Shown here: positions 35,656 through 44,036 of the stretch, one piece after another
Layout of the letters: each line of letters opens with the position of its first letter
How positions within the stretch are numbered: the first letter of the stretch is position 1
Assembly (NCBI RefSeq): GCF_029637705.1
Contig: NZ_CP121252.1
Coordinates: 124,001 to 188,000 of the forward strand
Length of the DNA: 64,000 nucleotides
Source of the DNA: Citricoccus muralis
GTDB lineage: Bacteria; Actinomycetota; Actinomycetes; Actinomycetales; Micrococcaceae
Direction: 5' to 3'
The notes under the pieces: generated by a model
Told to the model about the DNA's origin: nothing
What the model saw: the letters and a program-made list of their open reading frames with translations, nothing else
The model's database searches: none
Position numbers and translations under genes: made by a program

Positions 35656-36507
35656 ATGACTGATGCGTCCGGAGCTGCCCACGACACCGTCGCCGAGACG
35701 CTGTTCATTGTGACCGTCCCCGGCGCCACGCCCTCGAAATGGGTGGAGCGGTTCACGTCCCGGCATCGGGCCGTGCAGCTGGTGAACCAGGACGAGGCGG
35801 CGCAGGTCGCGCACCTGAGACCGGCAGCCGAAGGCGAGCTACCGCGCGGGATTCCGCAGCTGGGCTACGTGCGCTGGCGGCTGGATGCGTCGTCGTCGGA
35901 GGTACTCACGGCGGCCGGAATCGAGCCCGAGCAGGTGCACGTGGTGACCCTGTACCAGGAGCAGCCGGTGGTGTGCGTGGGGCGCGATCACGTGCTGGCG
36001 GCGTGGGCTCCCGACGTGGACGGCCCGCTGCCCGCTGCGGAGTTAGAGGCGCTCGACGACGCCGAGGTGGACCCGCGGGATTTCGCCCCGGTCGTGGCAC
36101 CCGACGCCGACCCGCTGGATGTGCCCGAGCAGCCCGGGGCGGGGGAGCGGATGGCACTGGAGATCGTGGCCTCCGGTGCCGGGTACACCGTGCTGCCCGC
36201 CTCGGTGGCGCGGATGTTTGGCCGCCGCGATCTGGTGACGCTGCCCCTGGAGCCCAGCGCGGCACATCCGGGGTGGCAGGTGGCCCTGGCCTGGCGTCGG
36301 GACCTGGACTCGGAGCTGGTGCAGGACTTTATCGGGGTGGCCCGCGGGCGGCGTCCGTCGTCGTCGCGCAGCTCCGCGGTGCCCGAGCAGAGGCAACAAA
36401 CGCAGGAAAAGCCATCAAAGAAGCAACCCGCACCGAAAACCGGCAAAAAGGGTGCGAAGAGCGCGAAGACCACCGCGAAGAAGGGCGCTCGGGGTCGGCG
36501 GCGCTGA
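35656..36507 (+). CDS. LysR-type substrate-binding domain protein without HTH, with basic tail
   Basis: 283 residues from ATG 35656. Residues 12-235 read as a LysR effector domain (TLFIVTVPGATPSKWVERF, VVTLYQEQPVVCVGRDH, ALEIVASGAGYTVLPASVARMF). The N-terminal winged helix of a LysR protein is absent. Residues 236-283 are a Lys/Ala/Gly/Arg-rich tail similar in composition to histone-H1-like tails, which could bind DNA or RNA without sequence specificity. Related stand-alone LysR-domain proteins occur in actinobacteria; the role is unknown. Confidence 0.75.
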   Translation: MTDASGAAHDTVAETLFIVTVPGATPSKWVERFTSRHRAVQLVNQDEAAQVAHLRPAAEGELPRGIPQLGYVRWRLDASSSEVLTAAGIEPEQVHVVTLYQEQPVVCVGRDHVLAAWAPDVDGPLPAAELEALDDAEVDPRDFAPVVAPDADPLDVPEQPGAGERMALEIVASGAGYTVLPASVARMFGRRDLVTLPLEPSAAHPGWQVALAWRRDLDSELVQDFIGVARGRRPSSSRSSAVPEQRQQTQEKPSKKQPAPKTGKKGAKSAKTTAKKGARGRRR

Positions 36508-36509
36508 GC

Positions 36510-37097
36510 CTACTTTTCGAACCCTGCGAGGGCGGAATCCAACTCGGCCTTCAGGATGCGCGGCAGTGGGGGAACATGACCGGCGGGGCCATCATAGAAG
36601 TGGAACCGCACGTGATCTTGGTTCGGCCCGTGGTGGATCACCTGCTGGAACGGCTGATAGTGATCCGTCATGTGTCGATCGTCGTTCGAGTTTTGCACAT
36701 AGTGGACCCGGTTGGGCTGTGCGTCGCGGTAACGCGTCACGGCGGAGAGCCTGGCGCCCAACGGAGCCGACCAGTCTTCCCCGGGGTCCAACTGGTCGAG
36801 CGGAACATCGGGCTGAAGATGAGGCATGACTCGACGGAGGTAATTGCGCTGTGGACTCAGGCCCGGAACGCTCTTGGTGCGATACTTCGATACGGCCGTC
36901 TGCGCATTGAACGGCATCGCTATACTTCCGGGGATGTAGGTGGCGATCTGTAGGGACGCCAGCCCTCCGCCGGAAGATCCGGTGATGATGATCCGCTGAG
37001 CTCCGATCGTCTGCGCGGTGCGGGCGATCCAGTCGGCAATCACCGGGTAGCGGGGTGGATCCGTGACGGTGACGGCGGTGTCGAAGCTGTGGCTGGG
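36510..37097 (-). pseudogene. 5'-truncated alpha/beta hydrolase
   Basis: The frame closes upstream at a TGA (37,100-37,098). The remaining about 195 codons encode the nucleophile elbow GSSGGG (in RIIITGSSGGGLASLQI) and a plausible C-terminus with a catalytic-histidine-like GHVPPLPR near the end. The usual first 80-100 residues, including the oxyanion-hole strand, are missing and no start with a ribosome site is visible. Probably a decayed remnant; a short functional form from an internal GTG is less likely. Confidence 0.6.
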
Positions 37098-37198
37098 TCA
37101 AGTCGTCCGCGAAGCGATGGATTCAACGCGACCAGGCCGGAATCATTCTGCTAGATTGCAGGCGCAGGATAGCGGCAGAACGCTAACCCGCCATTGCC

Positions 37199-37224
37199 GG
37201 TGCCTCACCTTCGGGTGGGGCATT
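37199..37224 (-). terminator. UUCG-loop hairpin after the uracil/xanthine permease gene
   Basis: TGCCTCACC-TTCG-GGTGGGGCA at 37,201-37,222, a 9-bp stem with one wobble and a stable UUCG tetraloop, about 20 bp past the permease stop and also downstream of the truncated hydrolase on the other side. No T-run. Confidence 0.5.
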
Positions 37225-37242
37225 CGTGCGTCCGGAGCCGGG

Positions 37243-38613
37243 TCAGCCGAGCTTGCCGGGCTCGGTGGCCGAGTAGCTCTCCTCGTCGTTCTCGGATACG
37301 GGCTCGGATCCGCGCAACCGGGCGATCAGCGTCATCACGTGGTACACGATCACCGTGGCGGCGGTGCCCAGGGCGATGCCACCGAATTCGGCGCCACCCA
37401 CCACGATGGTCGGGTCGGCGATGGCGATGATCAGCCCGGCCCCCGCTGTCATCAGGAAGATGGTGTTGGAGAAGTCCACTTTGTTCTGCACCCAGATGCG
37501 GGCGCCCATGATGCCGATCATGCCGTAGAGGATGATCCCGGCACCGGCGGCCACCCCGGCGGGGATGGTGGCGATCAGCGCGCCGAACTTCGGGAAGAAC
37601 GCCAGAGCGATCGCGGTCAGTCCGGCCACCCAGTACGCGGCGGTGGAGTACACGCGGGAGGAGGCCATCACCCCGATGTTCTCGGCGTAGGTGGTGTTGC
37701 CGACGCCGCCGCCCAGCCCGGAGAGCGTGGTGGCCAGGCCGTCGGCCATCAGGGCGCGGCCGTAGGAGGGGGTGAGGTCGTGGCGGGTCATCAGGCCCAC
37801 GGTGCGCACGTGCCCGATGTTCTCCGCCACCAGCACGAACACCACCGGCAGGAATAGGAACACCACATTGAAGTGGAACTCGGGCGTCTGGAACGGCGGC
37901 AGCCCGATGATGCCGGCCTCGGAGATCGGAGCGAAGTCCACCTGCCCCTGCGCCAGTGCCACCAGGTAGCCCACCACGATGCCCACCAGAATGGACAGCC
38001 GGCCGAGCAGTCCCTTGAACAGGACAGCAGCGAGAACGATAGCGCCCATGGTGGAGAACGTGGTGAGGGTGAGCTCTTCCATGCCGGCGGTGGTGGCCGA
38101 AGCCAGGTTCAGCCCGATCAGGGCCACGATGGTACCCATCACCACCGGGGGCATGAGCGCATGGATCCACCCGGTGCCCACCATCTGCACGACGACACCG
38201 ACCAAGAACAGCAGCACCCCGGCCATCAGCACGCCACCGAGCGCCCCGGCCATGCCGTGCTGCGAGGTGGCGGCGGTGATGGGGGCGATGAACGCGAAGG
38301 AGGAGCCCAGGTAGCTGGGCACCTTGCCCTGGGTGAGCAGCAGGAACAGCAGGGTGCCCACCCCGGAGAAAAACAGTGCGGCCGCCGGCGGGAACCCGGT
38401 GATGGTCGGTACCAGCACGGTGGCGCCGAACATGGCCATCACGTGCTGCACGCCCACGCCGATGGTGTTCGGCCAGGCCAGGCGCTCGTTGGGGGCGACG
38501 ACTTCGGAGGGGCGGATATGCCAGCCGTCGCCGTGGACCGTCCACTTCAGGCCGAGCTTGTCGAGCGCGGAGCGGGAATCGGAACCGGTGGGTGCAGAGT
38601 GAGTGGAAGACAC
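37243..38613 (-). CDS. Uracil/xanthine family nucleobase:cation symporter (NCS2)
   Basis: 456 residues from GTG 38613; an earlier TTG is possible but unlikely. A TAAACT hexamer 7 nt upstream suggests a leaderless start. About 14 membrane helices. NCS2 signatures: QHVMAMFGATVLVPTITGFPP near 55, GSSFAFIAPITA near 104, then ENIGHVRTVGLMTRHDLTPS near 277 and GGGVGNTTYAENIGVM near 310, where the glutamates bind the nucleobase. The family imports uracil or xanthine with a cation. Confidence 0.88.
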   Translation of the reverse strand: MSSTHSAPTGSDSRSALDKLGLKWTVHGDGWHIRPSEVVAPNERLAWPNTIGVGVQHVMAMFGATVLVPTITGFPPAAALFFSGVGTLLFLLLTQGKVPSYLGSSFAFIAPITAATSQHGMAGALGGVLMAGVLLFLVGVVVQMVGTGWIHALMPPVVMGTIVALIGLNLASATTAGMEELTLTTFSTMGAIVLAAVLFKGLLGRLSILVGIVVGYLVALAQGQVDFAPISEAGIIGLPPFQTPEFHFNVVFLFLPVVFVLVAENIGHVRTVGLMTRHDLTPSYGRALMADGLATTLSGLGGGVGNTTYAENIGVMASSRVYSTAAYWVAGLTAIALAFFPKFGALIATIPAGVAAGAGIILYGMIGIMGARIWVQNKVDFSNTIFLMTAGAGLIIAIADPTIVVGGAEFGGIALGTAATVIVYHVMTLIARLRGSEPVSENDEESYSATEPGKLG

Positions 38614-38665
38614 GTTGGATAGTTTAGAACACCCCTCCACTGAGCCAGTCTTGAGATCGAGATTC

Positions 38666-38757
38666 TGCTGGAGGTGCAATAGAAAGTCTGCTCAAAGTAC
38701 AGTAAGAACCATGCTGGAGGTATAGTAGGAGCCGTGCTGGAGGTATAGTAGAAGGGT
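38666..38757 (+). repeat. Four tandem 23-bp repeats before the DUF4143 ATPase gene
   Basis: Units start at exactly 38,666, 38,689, 38,712 and 38,735, each opening TGCTGGAGG or TGCTCAAAG, with consensus about TGCTGGAGGTATAGTAGAAGC. Units 3 and 4 are nearly identical and unit 2 is the most diverged. The array ends at the GTG start of the ATPase gene, and each later unit contains TATAGTA, which resembles a -10 box, and GGAGG. It is possibly an iterated operator or repeated promoter. Confidence 0.7.
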
Positions 38758-40006
38758 GAGTTACTCTCCAAGAACACTTGACTCCCAGCTGGATGAGCTG
38801 CTCGAGGTGGCTCCGGCGATAGCGATCGAAGGCCCCAAAGGCGTCGGGAAAACGGCTACTGCGCGACGCCGGGCCGCATCGGTGTGGATGCTGGATGATG
38901 ACGATCAGCGGTCGCTGTTAAGTGCTGATCTGTCTTTCTCGAACCGCGCTCAAGGGACCACGCTGATTGATGAATGGCAGAAGCTGCCGCAGGTGTGGGA
39001 CGCAGTCCGACGTCAGGTCGACGACCATGCCACTCCTGGCAGTTTTCTGTTGACGGGCAGTGCCACGCCGGCTTCCAGTCAAGGAACTCACAGCGGAGCC
39101 GGGCGGATCCTGTCTTTGAGGATGCGGCCCATGGCCCTGTATGAACGGGGTGAAGCGGCCCCGACGGTGAGCTTGAAAGCCTTGCTGCACGGGGGTGGGG
39201 GCGACATTGAGGGTACAACAGAGTTCGGCGTCGCAGACTATATGGAAGCCGTTGAAGCCAGCGGCTTTCCGGGCATCACCTCACGCCCAGAATTGTTTCG
39301 CGAAGACTTGCTCGAAGCCTACGTGCAACGGGTCATTGACCGTGATCTGCCGGACCTAGGGTTTACGTCGCGCCGACCTGAAGTTTTGCGACGCTGGCTC
39401 GCCGCGTACGCCGCGGCCTCGTCGAGCACGGCCAAATACTCGGAGATTCTGGATGCCACCACGGCCGGTGACGGGTACCAGCCCACGAAGGTGACGACGA
39501 TCAATTACCGAGATCACCTGACTCAACTATGGCTACTGGACCCTACGCCCGGATGGAGCCCCAGCTCCAGTCCGTTCGCCCGGCTGCAGCAGGCTCCTAA
39601 GCATCAGCTCGCGGACCCAGCCTTGGCCGCACGTCTGCTGAACCTCAACGCGAAGAAACTGTCCTCATCCCGCGGTGCCCATATGGCAGGTCCGTTGTTC
39701 GAGTCGTTGGTGACTTTGACTGTCAAGGTGGCGGCGCAAGCAGCGCGAGCGCGGGTGGGGCATCTCCGCACGCGCAATGGCGACCGTGAAGTGGATCTGA
39801 TCGTGGAGGGCCGTGATGGCCAGGTGCTCGGAATTGAGGTCAAGCTAGCGGCTTCGGTGGATTCCGGAGACGTGAAGCACCTGCTGTGGCTGAAAGAGCA
39901 ACTCAAGGATGACGTGTCAGACCTGATCGTTGTCACCACAGGAAAGTACGCCTACCGGAGGGAAGACGGTGTGGCTGTGGTGCCGCTTGCGCTCCTGGGT
40001 GCATGA
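38756..40006 (+). CDS. AAA_14/DUF4143 ATP-binding protein
   Basis: 416 residues from GTG 38756. Residues 10-140 are the AAA_14 ATPase (Walker A EGPKGVGKTATARR near 24, Walker B-like LIDEWQKLPQVWD near 69, a sensor-like LLTGSATP near 98). Residues 200-390 are the DUF4143 domain, with a C-terminal nuclease-like GDREVDLIVEGRDGQVLGIEVK segment near 345 (D-x-ExK pattern). Proteins of this type are widespread, often acquired, and of unknown function. AT-richer codon use than neighbours, and a repeat array at its 5' end. Confidence 0.85.
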   Translation: MSYSPRTLDSQLDELLEVAPAIAIEGPKGVGKTATARRRAASVWMLDDDDQRSLLSADLSFSNRAQGTTLIDEWQKLPQVWDAVRRQVDDHATPGSFLLTGSATPASSQGTHSGAGRILSLRMRPMALYERGEAAPTVSLKALLHGGGGDIEGTTEFGVADYMEAVEASGFPGITSRPELFREDLLEAYVQRVIDRDLPDLGFTSRRPEVLRRWLAAYAAASSSTAKYSEILDATTAGDGYQPTKVTTINYRDHLTQLWLLDPTPGWSPSSSPFARLQQAPKHQLADPALAARLLNLNAKKLSSSRGAHMAGPLFESLVTLTVKVAAQAARARVGHLRTRNGDREVDLIVEGRDGQVLGIEVKLAASVDSGDVKHLLWLKEQLKDDVSDLIVVTTGKYAYRREDGVAVVPLALLGA

Positions 40007-40033
40007 TGCGGCCGGGGTGTTCGAGGAATCGTC

Positions 40034-40591
40034 TCATTCGGTGCCGTCGTGGCGATGCACGGTGTGGCCTTCCTGATCGAACACCATGAGCAGTTCCGCG
40101 GCTCCGCCTTCGGCCACGAACGCATGCGGGGTCATGGTGGAGAACTCTGCAGCTTCACCGGCCTCGACGATGACCGCGCGCTCGCCGAGAAAGAGGCGGA
40201 TCCGGCCCTCCATCACGAAGAACCAGTCGTGACCGGGGTGCACCCGCTGCTCCGGGACCACACCGGTGGGTTCGAGTCGGACCTTGAGTACCCGCATGTT
40301 GCCGGTCGCCTTCGATAGCATCCACGTGGTGCGGGAGCCCTCCTGGCTGGGCAGAGGGCGGATGACGACGTCGTCGTCGGTGTCATCCTCGAGCAGGGTC
40401 TCGACGTCGGTGCGCAGGGCGCGGGCTAGCGGCAGCAGCACGTCCAGGCTGATCGAGCGCTTGCCGGTTTCGATGCGGCTGATCGTGGAGGGGCTGAGGT
40501 GGGAGCGCTCGGCCAGATCGTCGAGGGAGAGGGACTGGGCGCGGCGCAGGCTGCGCAGGCGGGTGCGCACCACCTGTTCGATCTCGGACAT
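40034..40591 (-). CDS. XRE family regulator with cupin sensor domain
   Basis: 185 residues. HTH at residues 10-62 (SLSLDDLAERSHLSPSTISRIE) and a cupin barrel at about 105-180 (HPGHDWFFVMEGRIRLFLGE). It is divergent from the oxidoreductase/methyltransferase fusion, with about 85 bp between. This pairing is recurrent in bacteria, so it probably regulates that gene in response to a small ligand bound in the cupin. Confidence 0.88.
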   Translation of the reverse strand: MSEIEQVVRTRLRSLRRAQSLSLDDLAERSHLSPSTISRIETGKRSISLDVLLPLARALRTDVETLLEDDTDDDVVIRPLPSQEGSRTTWMLSKATGNMRVLKVRLEPTGVVPEQRVHPGHDWFFVMEGRIRLFLGERAVIVEAGEAAEFSTMTPHAFVAEGGAAELLMVFDQEGHTVHRHDGTE

Positions 40592-40675
40592 GGTGCTCCG
40601 TTCCTGAGCGCGGGGGCTGTTTGCGAATACTGCAAGAGTGTATGCGATTTATGAGATTCTCGCTAGGCTCGAGGT

Positions 40676-42289
40676 ATGACTTCCTCAGACCAGCACCAGC
40701 CCGCCATACCTGCTATGCCCTCCATGACTCGCCATGCCGACGTCGCGATCATCGGCGGCTCGGCCGCCGGGCTGGCGGCCGCCCTGCAGCTGTCCCGGCA
40801 GCGGCGTTCGGTGATCGTGGTCGACGCGGGCGAGCCGCGCAACGCACCGGCCGAGGCGATGCACAGCTACCTGGGCCACGAAGGCCGCTCCCCGCGCGAG
40901 TTCCTGAACATTGCCCGCGAGGAGGTGCGCTCCTACGGCGCGGAGGTGCTCACCGGCCGCGCTGTTGACGTCGCCCGCGAAGCCGAGGGCTTCCGCATCG
41001 AGCTCACCGGCGGGCACGTGCTGCACGCCCGGCGCGTCGTCGCCGCCACCGGACTGACCGATGAGCTCCCCGAGCTCCCCGGCCTCGCCGCGCACTGGGG
41101 CGCCTCGGTGATCCACTGCCCCTTCTGCCACGGATACGAGTCGCGAGATCAGCGCATCGTCGCCCTGGTCACCTCGCCCGCGGGCCTGCACCCCCTGCCG
41201 ATGCTGCGTCAGCTCACCGACCGGCTCACTGTGGTGGTGCACGCCGGTGCCTCCGCTGAGGAGCCGCAGCTGGCGGCGCTGAGGGCGGCGGGGGTGCGCG
41301 TGATCGTCGCCCCCGTGGAGCGGATTCTCGACGACGAATCCGGGCGGCTGCGCGCCCTGCGGCTGGCCGACGGTGGTGAGGTGGACGCCGACACCATCCT
41401 TGTCAGCACGAAGCTGCATGCTCAGGTGGCACCCTTCGCCGGTCTCGGCCTGACCGTCAGCGAGCACCCGAGCGGTGTGGCGAGCTACGTGGAGGCGGAC
41501 GCGATGACAGGGGCCACGGCTGTGCCCGGCCTCTATGCGGCCGGCACGCTCGCCGAGCCGATGCTGCAGGTGCTGCCCACCGCGGCTGCCGGTTCCCGGG
41601 TCGGGGCGATGGTCAGCTTTGACCTGGCCCAAGAGGATCTGGCGGCCGCCGCGCGACCCGCGCCCCACGCCGCCGATTGGGACCATCGCTACAGCGGGGA
41701 GCGACAGTGGAGCGGCAACCCCAACGGCTCCCTCGTCGCCGAGGTGAAGGGCCTGACACCGGGCACCGCGCTGGACGTCGGTGCGGGGGAGGGCGGCGAC
41801 GCGCTCTGGCTCGCGGAACAGGGATGGCGGGTGACGGCGAGCGACATCTCCGACCGCGCCCTTGACCGCATCCGCGCCGAGGCGCAGCGGCGTTCGATCC
41901 CGGTGGAGACCCGGCAGGCCGACGCCAACGCCGCCGATCCCTTCGCCGGGCAGCGCTACAACCTGGTCACCGCGTCCTACGCGTCGATTCCGCGCACCCC
42001 GGATGCGCGCGGCATCGTGAACCTCCTCGGCGCGGTGGCACCCGGCGGGCGACTGCTGATCATCAACCACGACGTCGCCGACATGCGGGAGGCCCACTCG
42101 CACGGGGATTCGGACGTCACCCGGCCCTTCGACCACGAGGCGTTCGTCAGCACCGACGACGTCGTGGAGGCATTGTCTGCCTCGCCGGAATGGGAGATCG
42201 AGGTGAACGAGCGCCGGGAGCGTCCCGCCGGAGCGGCCACCAGCCACCATGTTCACGATGTCGTGCTGCGCGCTCGGCGGGCGAGCTGA
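40676..42289 (+). CDS. Fusion of thioredoxin-reductase-like flavoprotein and class I methyltransferase
   Basis: 537 residues. Residues 20-310 form a TrxB-like FAD/NADPH oxidoreductase: ADVAIIGGSAAGLAAALQLS near 21, the redox pair in HCPFCHGYE near 145 and a GLYAAGTLAEPM-type FAD motif near 283. Residues 335-535 form a SAM-dependent methyltransferase (TALDVGAGEGGDALWLAEQG near 362). The combined polypeptide is a known domain fusion. An oxidation-linked methylation or detoxification role is inferred. A possible additional start lies downstream at residue 17. Confidence 0.88.
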   Translation: MTSSDQHQPAIPAMPSMTRHADVAIIGGSAAGLAAALQLSRQRRSVIVVDAGEPRNAPAEAMHSYLGHEGRSPREFLNIAREEVRSYGAEVLTGRAVDVAREAEGFRIELTGGHVLHARRVVAATGLTDELPELPGLAAHWGASVIHCPFCHGYESRDQRIVALVTSPAGLHPLPMLRQLTDRLTVVVHAGASAEEPQLAALRAAGVRVIVAPVERILDDESGRLRALRLADGGEVDADTILVSTKLHAQVAPFAGLGLTVSEHPSGVASYVEADAMTGATAVPGLYAAGTLAEPMLQVLPTAAAGSRVGAMVSFDLAQEDLAAAARPAPHAADWDHRYSGERQWSGNPNGSLVAEVKGLTPGTALDVGAGEGGDALWLAEQGWRVTASDISDRALDRIRAEAQRRSIPVETRQADANAADPFAGQRYNLVTASYASIPRTPDARGIVNLLGAVAPGGRLLIINHDVADMREAHSHGDSDVTRPFDHEAFVSTDDVVEALSASPEWEIEVNERRERPAGAATSHHVHDVVLRARRAS

Positions 42290-42372
42290 GGGCCGAAGAC
42301 GGAGTGTCGCTTCTCGATGCTTCACGCACCAAAAAACCTTCGGCTCTCCGCTGGCAAAAACCCAGTCGCGGG

Positions 42373-43266
42373 CTATTCCTGGTGGTCTTGCGGAGCGACT
42401 GGTTGGCGAAGTCCGTTCCAGAATTCTTCGTGCGCTCCGTGCTGGATCACGAGGTCATCCAGAATTGGCGGAGTCGCGTTGCCACGGATGAGAATATCGC
42501 CAAGGGACGCGACGACATCGAGGACGGAGCGTGGGCTGAATTGGCCGGCAACGCGTTTCCCTTTGCTCCGGACGTTGTTCGGAGTCGGTCCCGCATCGAT
42601 GACCGAGTGATTCCATAGTCGACTGTGGTGAGCGCAACGATTGCGGAGATAGACAAGTGCCTTAACCCGGTATGCGAACCCTGCTTGTGCAACGCCGATG
42701 CTGGACGCTACGGCCCTACCCAAGGAGCCCTGATCGCCGCGCTCAATGACCTTCGACAAGGTCCCGAAGGACCATGCTTCGACCGCCGACCACACCGGCA
42801 GGTCTGCGTACAGCGGGATCTCAATCCCAGGCGTACGGTAGCGAAGTATGTGACGCTCTCTGCTGCGCTCGATGTCGCGTAGACATGACTCCACGGTCGG
42901 CTCTGCGTCGCCGAGATCCGAATAGAAGTCACGGTCGAGATAGTTTCCGTACCCTCCGTGCTTATCCGCGATTACCCTCGCGACGTGAGTGCGAAGTAGC
43001 AGTTCCGCGTGGGCGAGCGACCGTGTCAGCGTTGCCCGAAGTTTCTCGTCCGCGTCATAAATCGCAGGTATTGCTTCGAACGTGACTGTTGGATCGAAGG
43101 TGTTATCCCCGAGATGCGGAGCGCGCTGGAAGTATCGAAAGTAACCGGAGAACCGGTAGTAGCTCGTGGAACGCAGGAACCGGGAGCATTCTTCCTGGTC
43201 TGTGATGACGAGCCCGCGTTTCGCAAACAGTTCAACCTGCTCCGCGACCGTCAGGCTCGGCTTCAC
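42373..43266 (-). CDS. Abi_2 (AbiD/AbiF) family abortive-infection protein
   Basis: 297 residues from GTG 43266, preceded by GAGGAG. Family hallmarks: SLTVAEQVELFAKRGLVI at the start, YYRFSGYFRYFQ near 36 and, near 215, YLRNRCAHHSRLWN, the RNxCAHH signature of the HEPN-like RNase centre. AbiD/F proteins abort phage growth and are related to HEPN toxins. AT-richer than flanking genes. Its leader holds a terminator hairpin (43,291-43,329) and a palindromic promoter (43,367-43,384), and the next gene upstream on the same strand is antitoxin-like. Confidence 0.88.
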   Translation of the reverse strand: MKPSLTVAEQVELFAKRGLVITDQEECSRFLRSTSYYRFSGYFRYFQRAPHLGDNTFDPTVTFEAIPAIYDADEKLRATLTRSLAHAELLLRTHVARVIADKHGGYGNYLDRDFYSDLGDAEPTVESCLRDIERSRERHILRYRTPGIEIPLYADLPVWSAVEAWSFGTLSKVIERGDQGSLGRAVASSIGVAQAGFAYRVKALVYLRNRCAHHSRLWNHSVIDAGPTPNNVRSKGKRVAGQFSPRSVLDVVASLGDILIRGNATPPILDDLVIQHGAHEEFWNGLRQPVAPQDHQE

Positions 43267-43280
43267 TCACACTCCTCGAG

Positions 43281-43329
43281 AAAAAAGAGGCCCCTCCCAT
43301 TTGAGCATCGTGGAGAGGCTTGGGAGGGG
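43281..43329 (-). terminator. Intrinsic terminator or attenuator in the abi leader
   Basis: On the minus strand CCCCTCCCA (43,329-43,321) pairs perfectly with TGGGAGGGG (43,299-43,291) across a 21-nt loop, followed by CCTC and six T (43,286-43,281), then the abi ribosome site and GTG 43266. It is downstream of the apparent abi promoter, so it could act as an attenuator; alternatively it terminates the upstream gene. Confidence 0.6.
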
Positions 43330-43342
43330 GTCGATTACCTAC

Positions 43343-43384
43343 ATGGTATTTGGACCCGCGCGGTACTGTCAACGCGCGTTGACA
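43343..43384 (-). promoter_or_regulatory. abi promoter covered by an 18-bp perfect palindrome
   Basis: TGTCAACGCGCGTTGACA at 43,367-43,384 is perfectly self-complementary. Its minus-strand half supplies TTGACA (-35), and TACCAT lies 18 bp downstream at 43,348-43,343 (-10-like). A repressor bound here would block RNA polymerase. The palindrome also offers TTGACA on the plus strand. Confidence 0.55.
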
Positions 43385-43498
43385 CAACTCGTGGAAGTAC
43401 AGTCAGGGGACTCGTAGGCGAGGACAAGTATGACTTTTCTTCGAATTTTGGCCGCAGGTCATTCGCCACTGCGAGGCCCGTATGTGTGCAGATCCACA

Positions 43499-43881
43499 TT
43501 AGCCAGCGAAGCGGTTTTCAGTCATCGCCTGCGCTGCCGCCATGACGTCTTGTGAGCGATCCTGGCGGATTGCCTCAAGGGGGGGGAGATTTCGCCCAAC
43601 CACGGGTTTGCGCTGATGAACCAGAGTCTGGCCACGTGGTCGCCTTCAGCTTCAGCCACGTGGGTCCAGGCACGGTACGCGAGCATCATCCGGGCCAAGG
43701 AGTCATCCTTCGGCTCAAGGCCGCCCACTTTTGCCCAGCCGTAGCTGACCTTCTTGCCCTTGTTGCCCGCCAAGGACGCCACGAGGGCTACCCCCAGGGC
43801 CTGGTTGAGTCTCCGGACAATTTCTCGGACGCCCAGACGCGCCATCTCGGCATGAGCTGTTCCGGCGTCGGTCGAAGCCAT
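43499..43881 (-). pseudogene. Antitoxin-like (XRE/MbcA-type) gene frameshifted at a G8 tract
   Basis: Starts at ATG 43881. Residues 1-100 (LGVREIVRRLNQALGVALVA, ARMMLAYRAW, ARLWFISANPWLGEISP) match small HTH antitoxin-like proteins with a DUF2384/MbcA-type end. After eight C (plus-strand G8, 43,579-43,586) the frame stops at 43,522 with an unrelated Arg-rich end. In the frame reached with nine or six C the protein instead continues PLEAIRQDRSQDVMAAAQAM and ends TENRFAG at TAA 43,499, the expected family ending. Either the gene is disrupted, it is phase-variable by slippage, or the tract is a sequencing error. It is 232 bp upstream of abi on the same strand. Confidence 0.65.
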
Positions 43882-44036
43882 CGCCGGTCCCTTTTCTTCA
43901 GAATTTTGCCACGTTCTAGATGCGTCCCCAAGGTACCGCGATGCGCACTGTCAATCTACGGATATGCGACGAAAAATCGACAACTTATCGACGAACGACG
44001 GCGGGCATGGACAGCCGCCGCATTGTCGAGTGTCTG

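Noticed and set aside
38614-38679. 22-residue N-terminal extension of the permease from TTG 38679
   Set aside because: It would start inside the 23-bp repeat array and has no ribosome binding site; GTG 38613 fits better.
43009-43545. 178-codon plus-strand frame opposite the abi gene
   Set aside because: Antisense to a clear Abi_2 gene, crosses the promoter/terminator region, no start signals.
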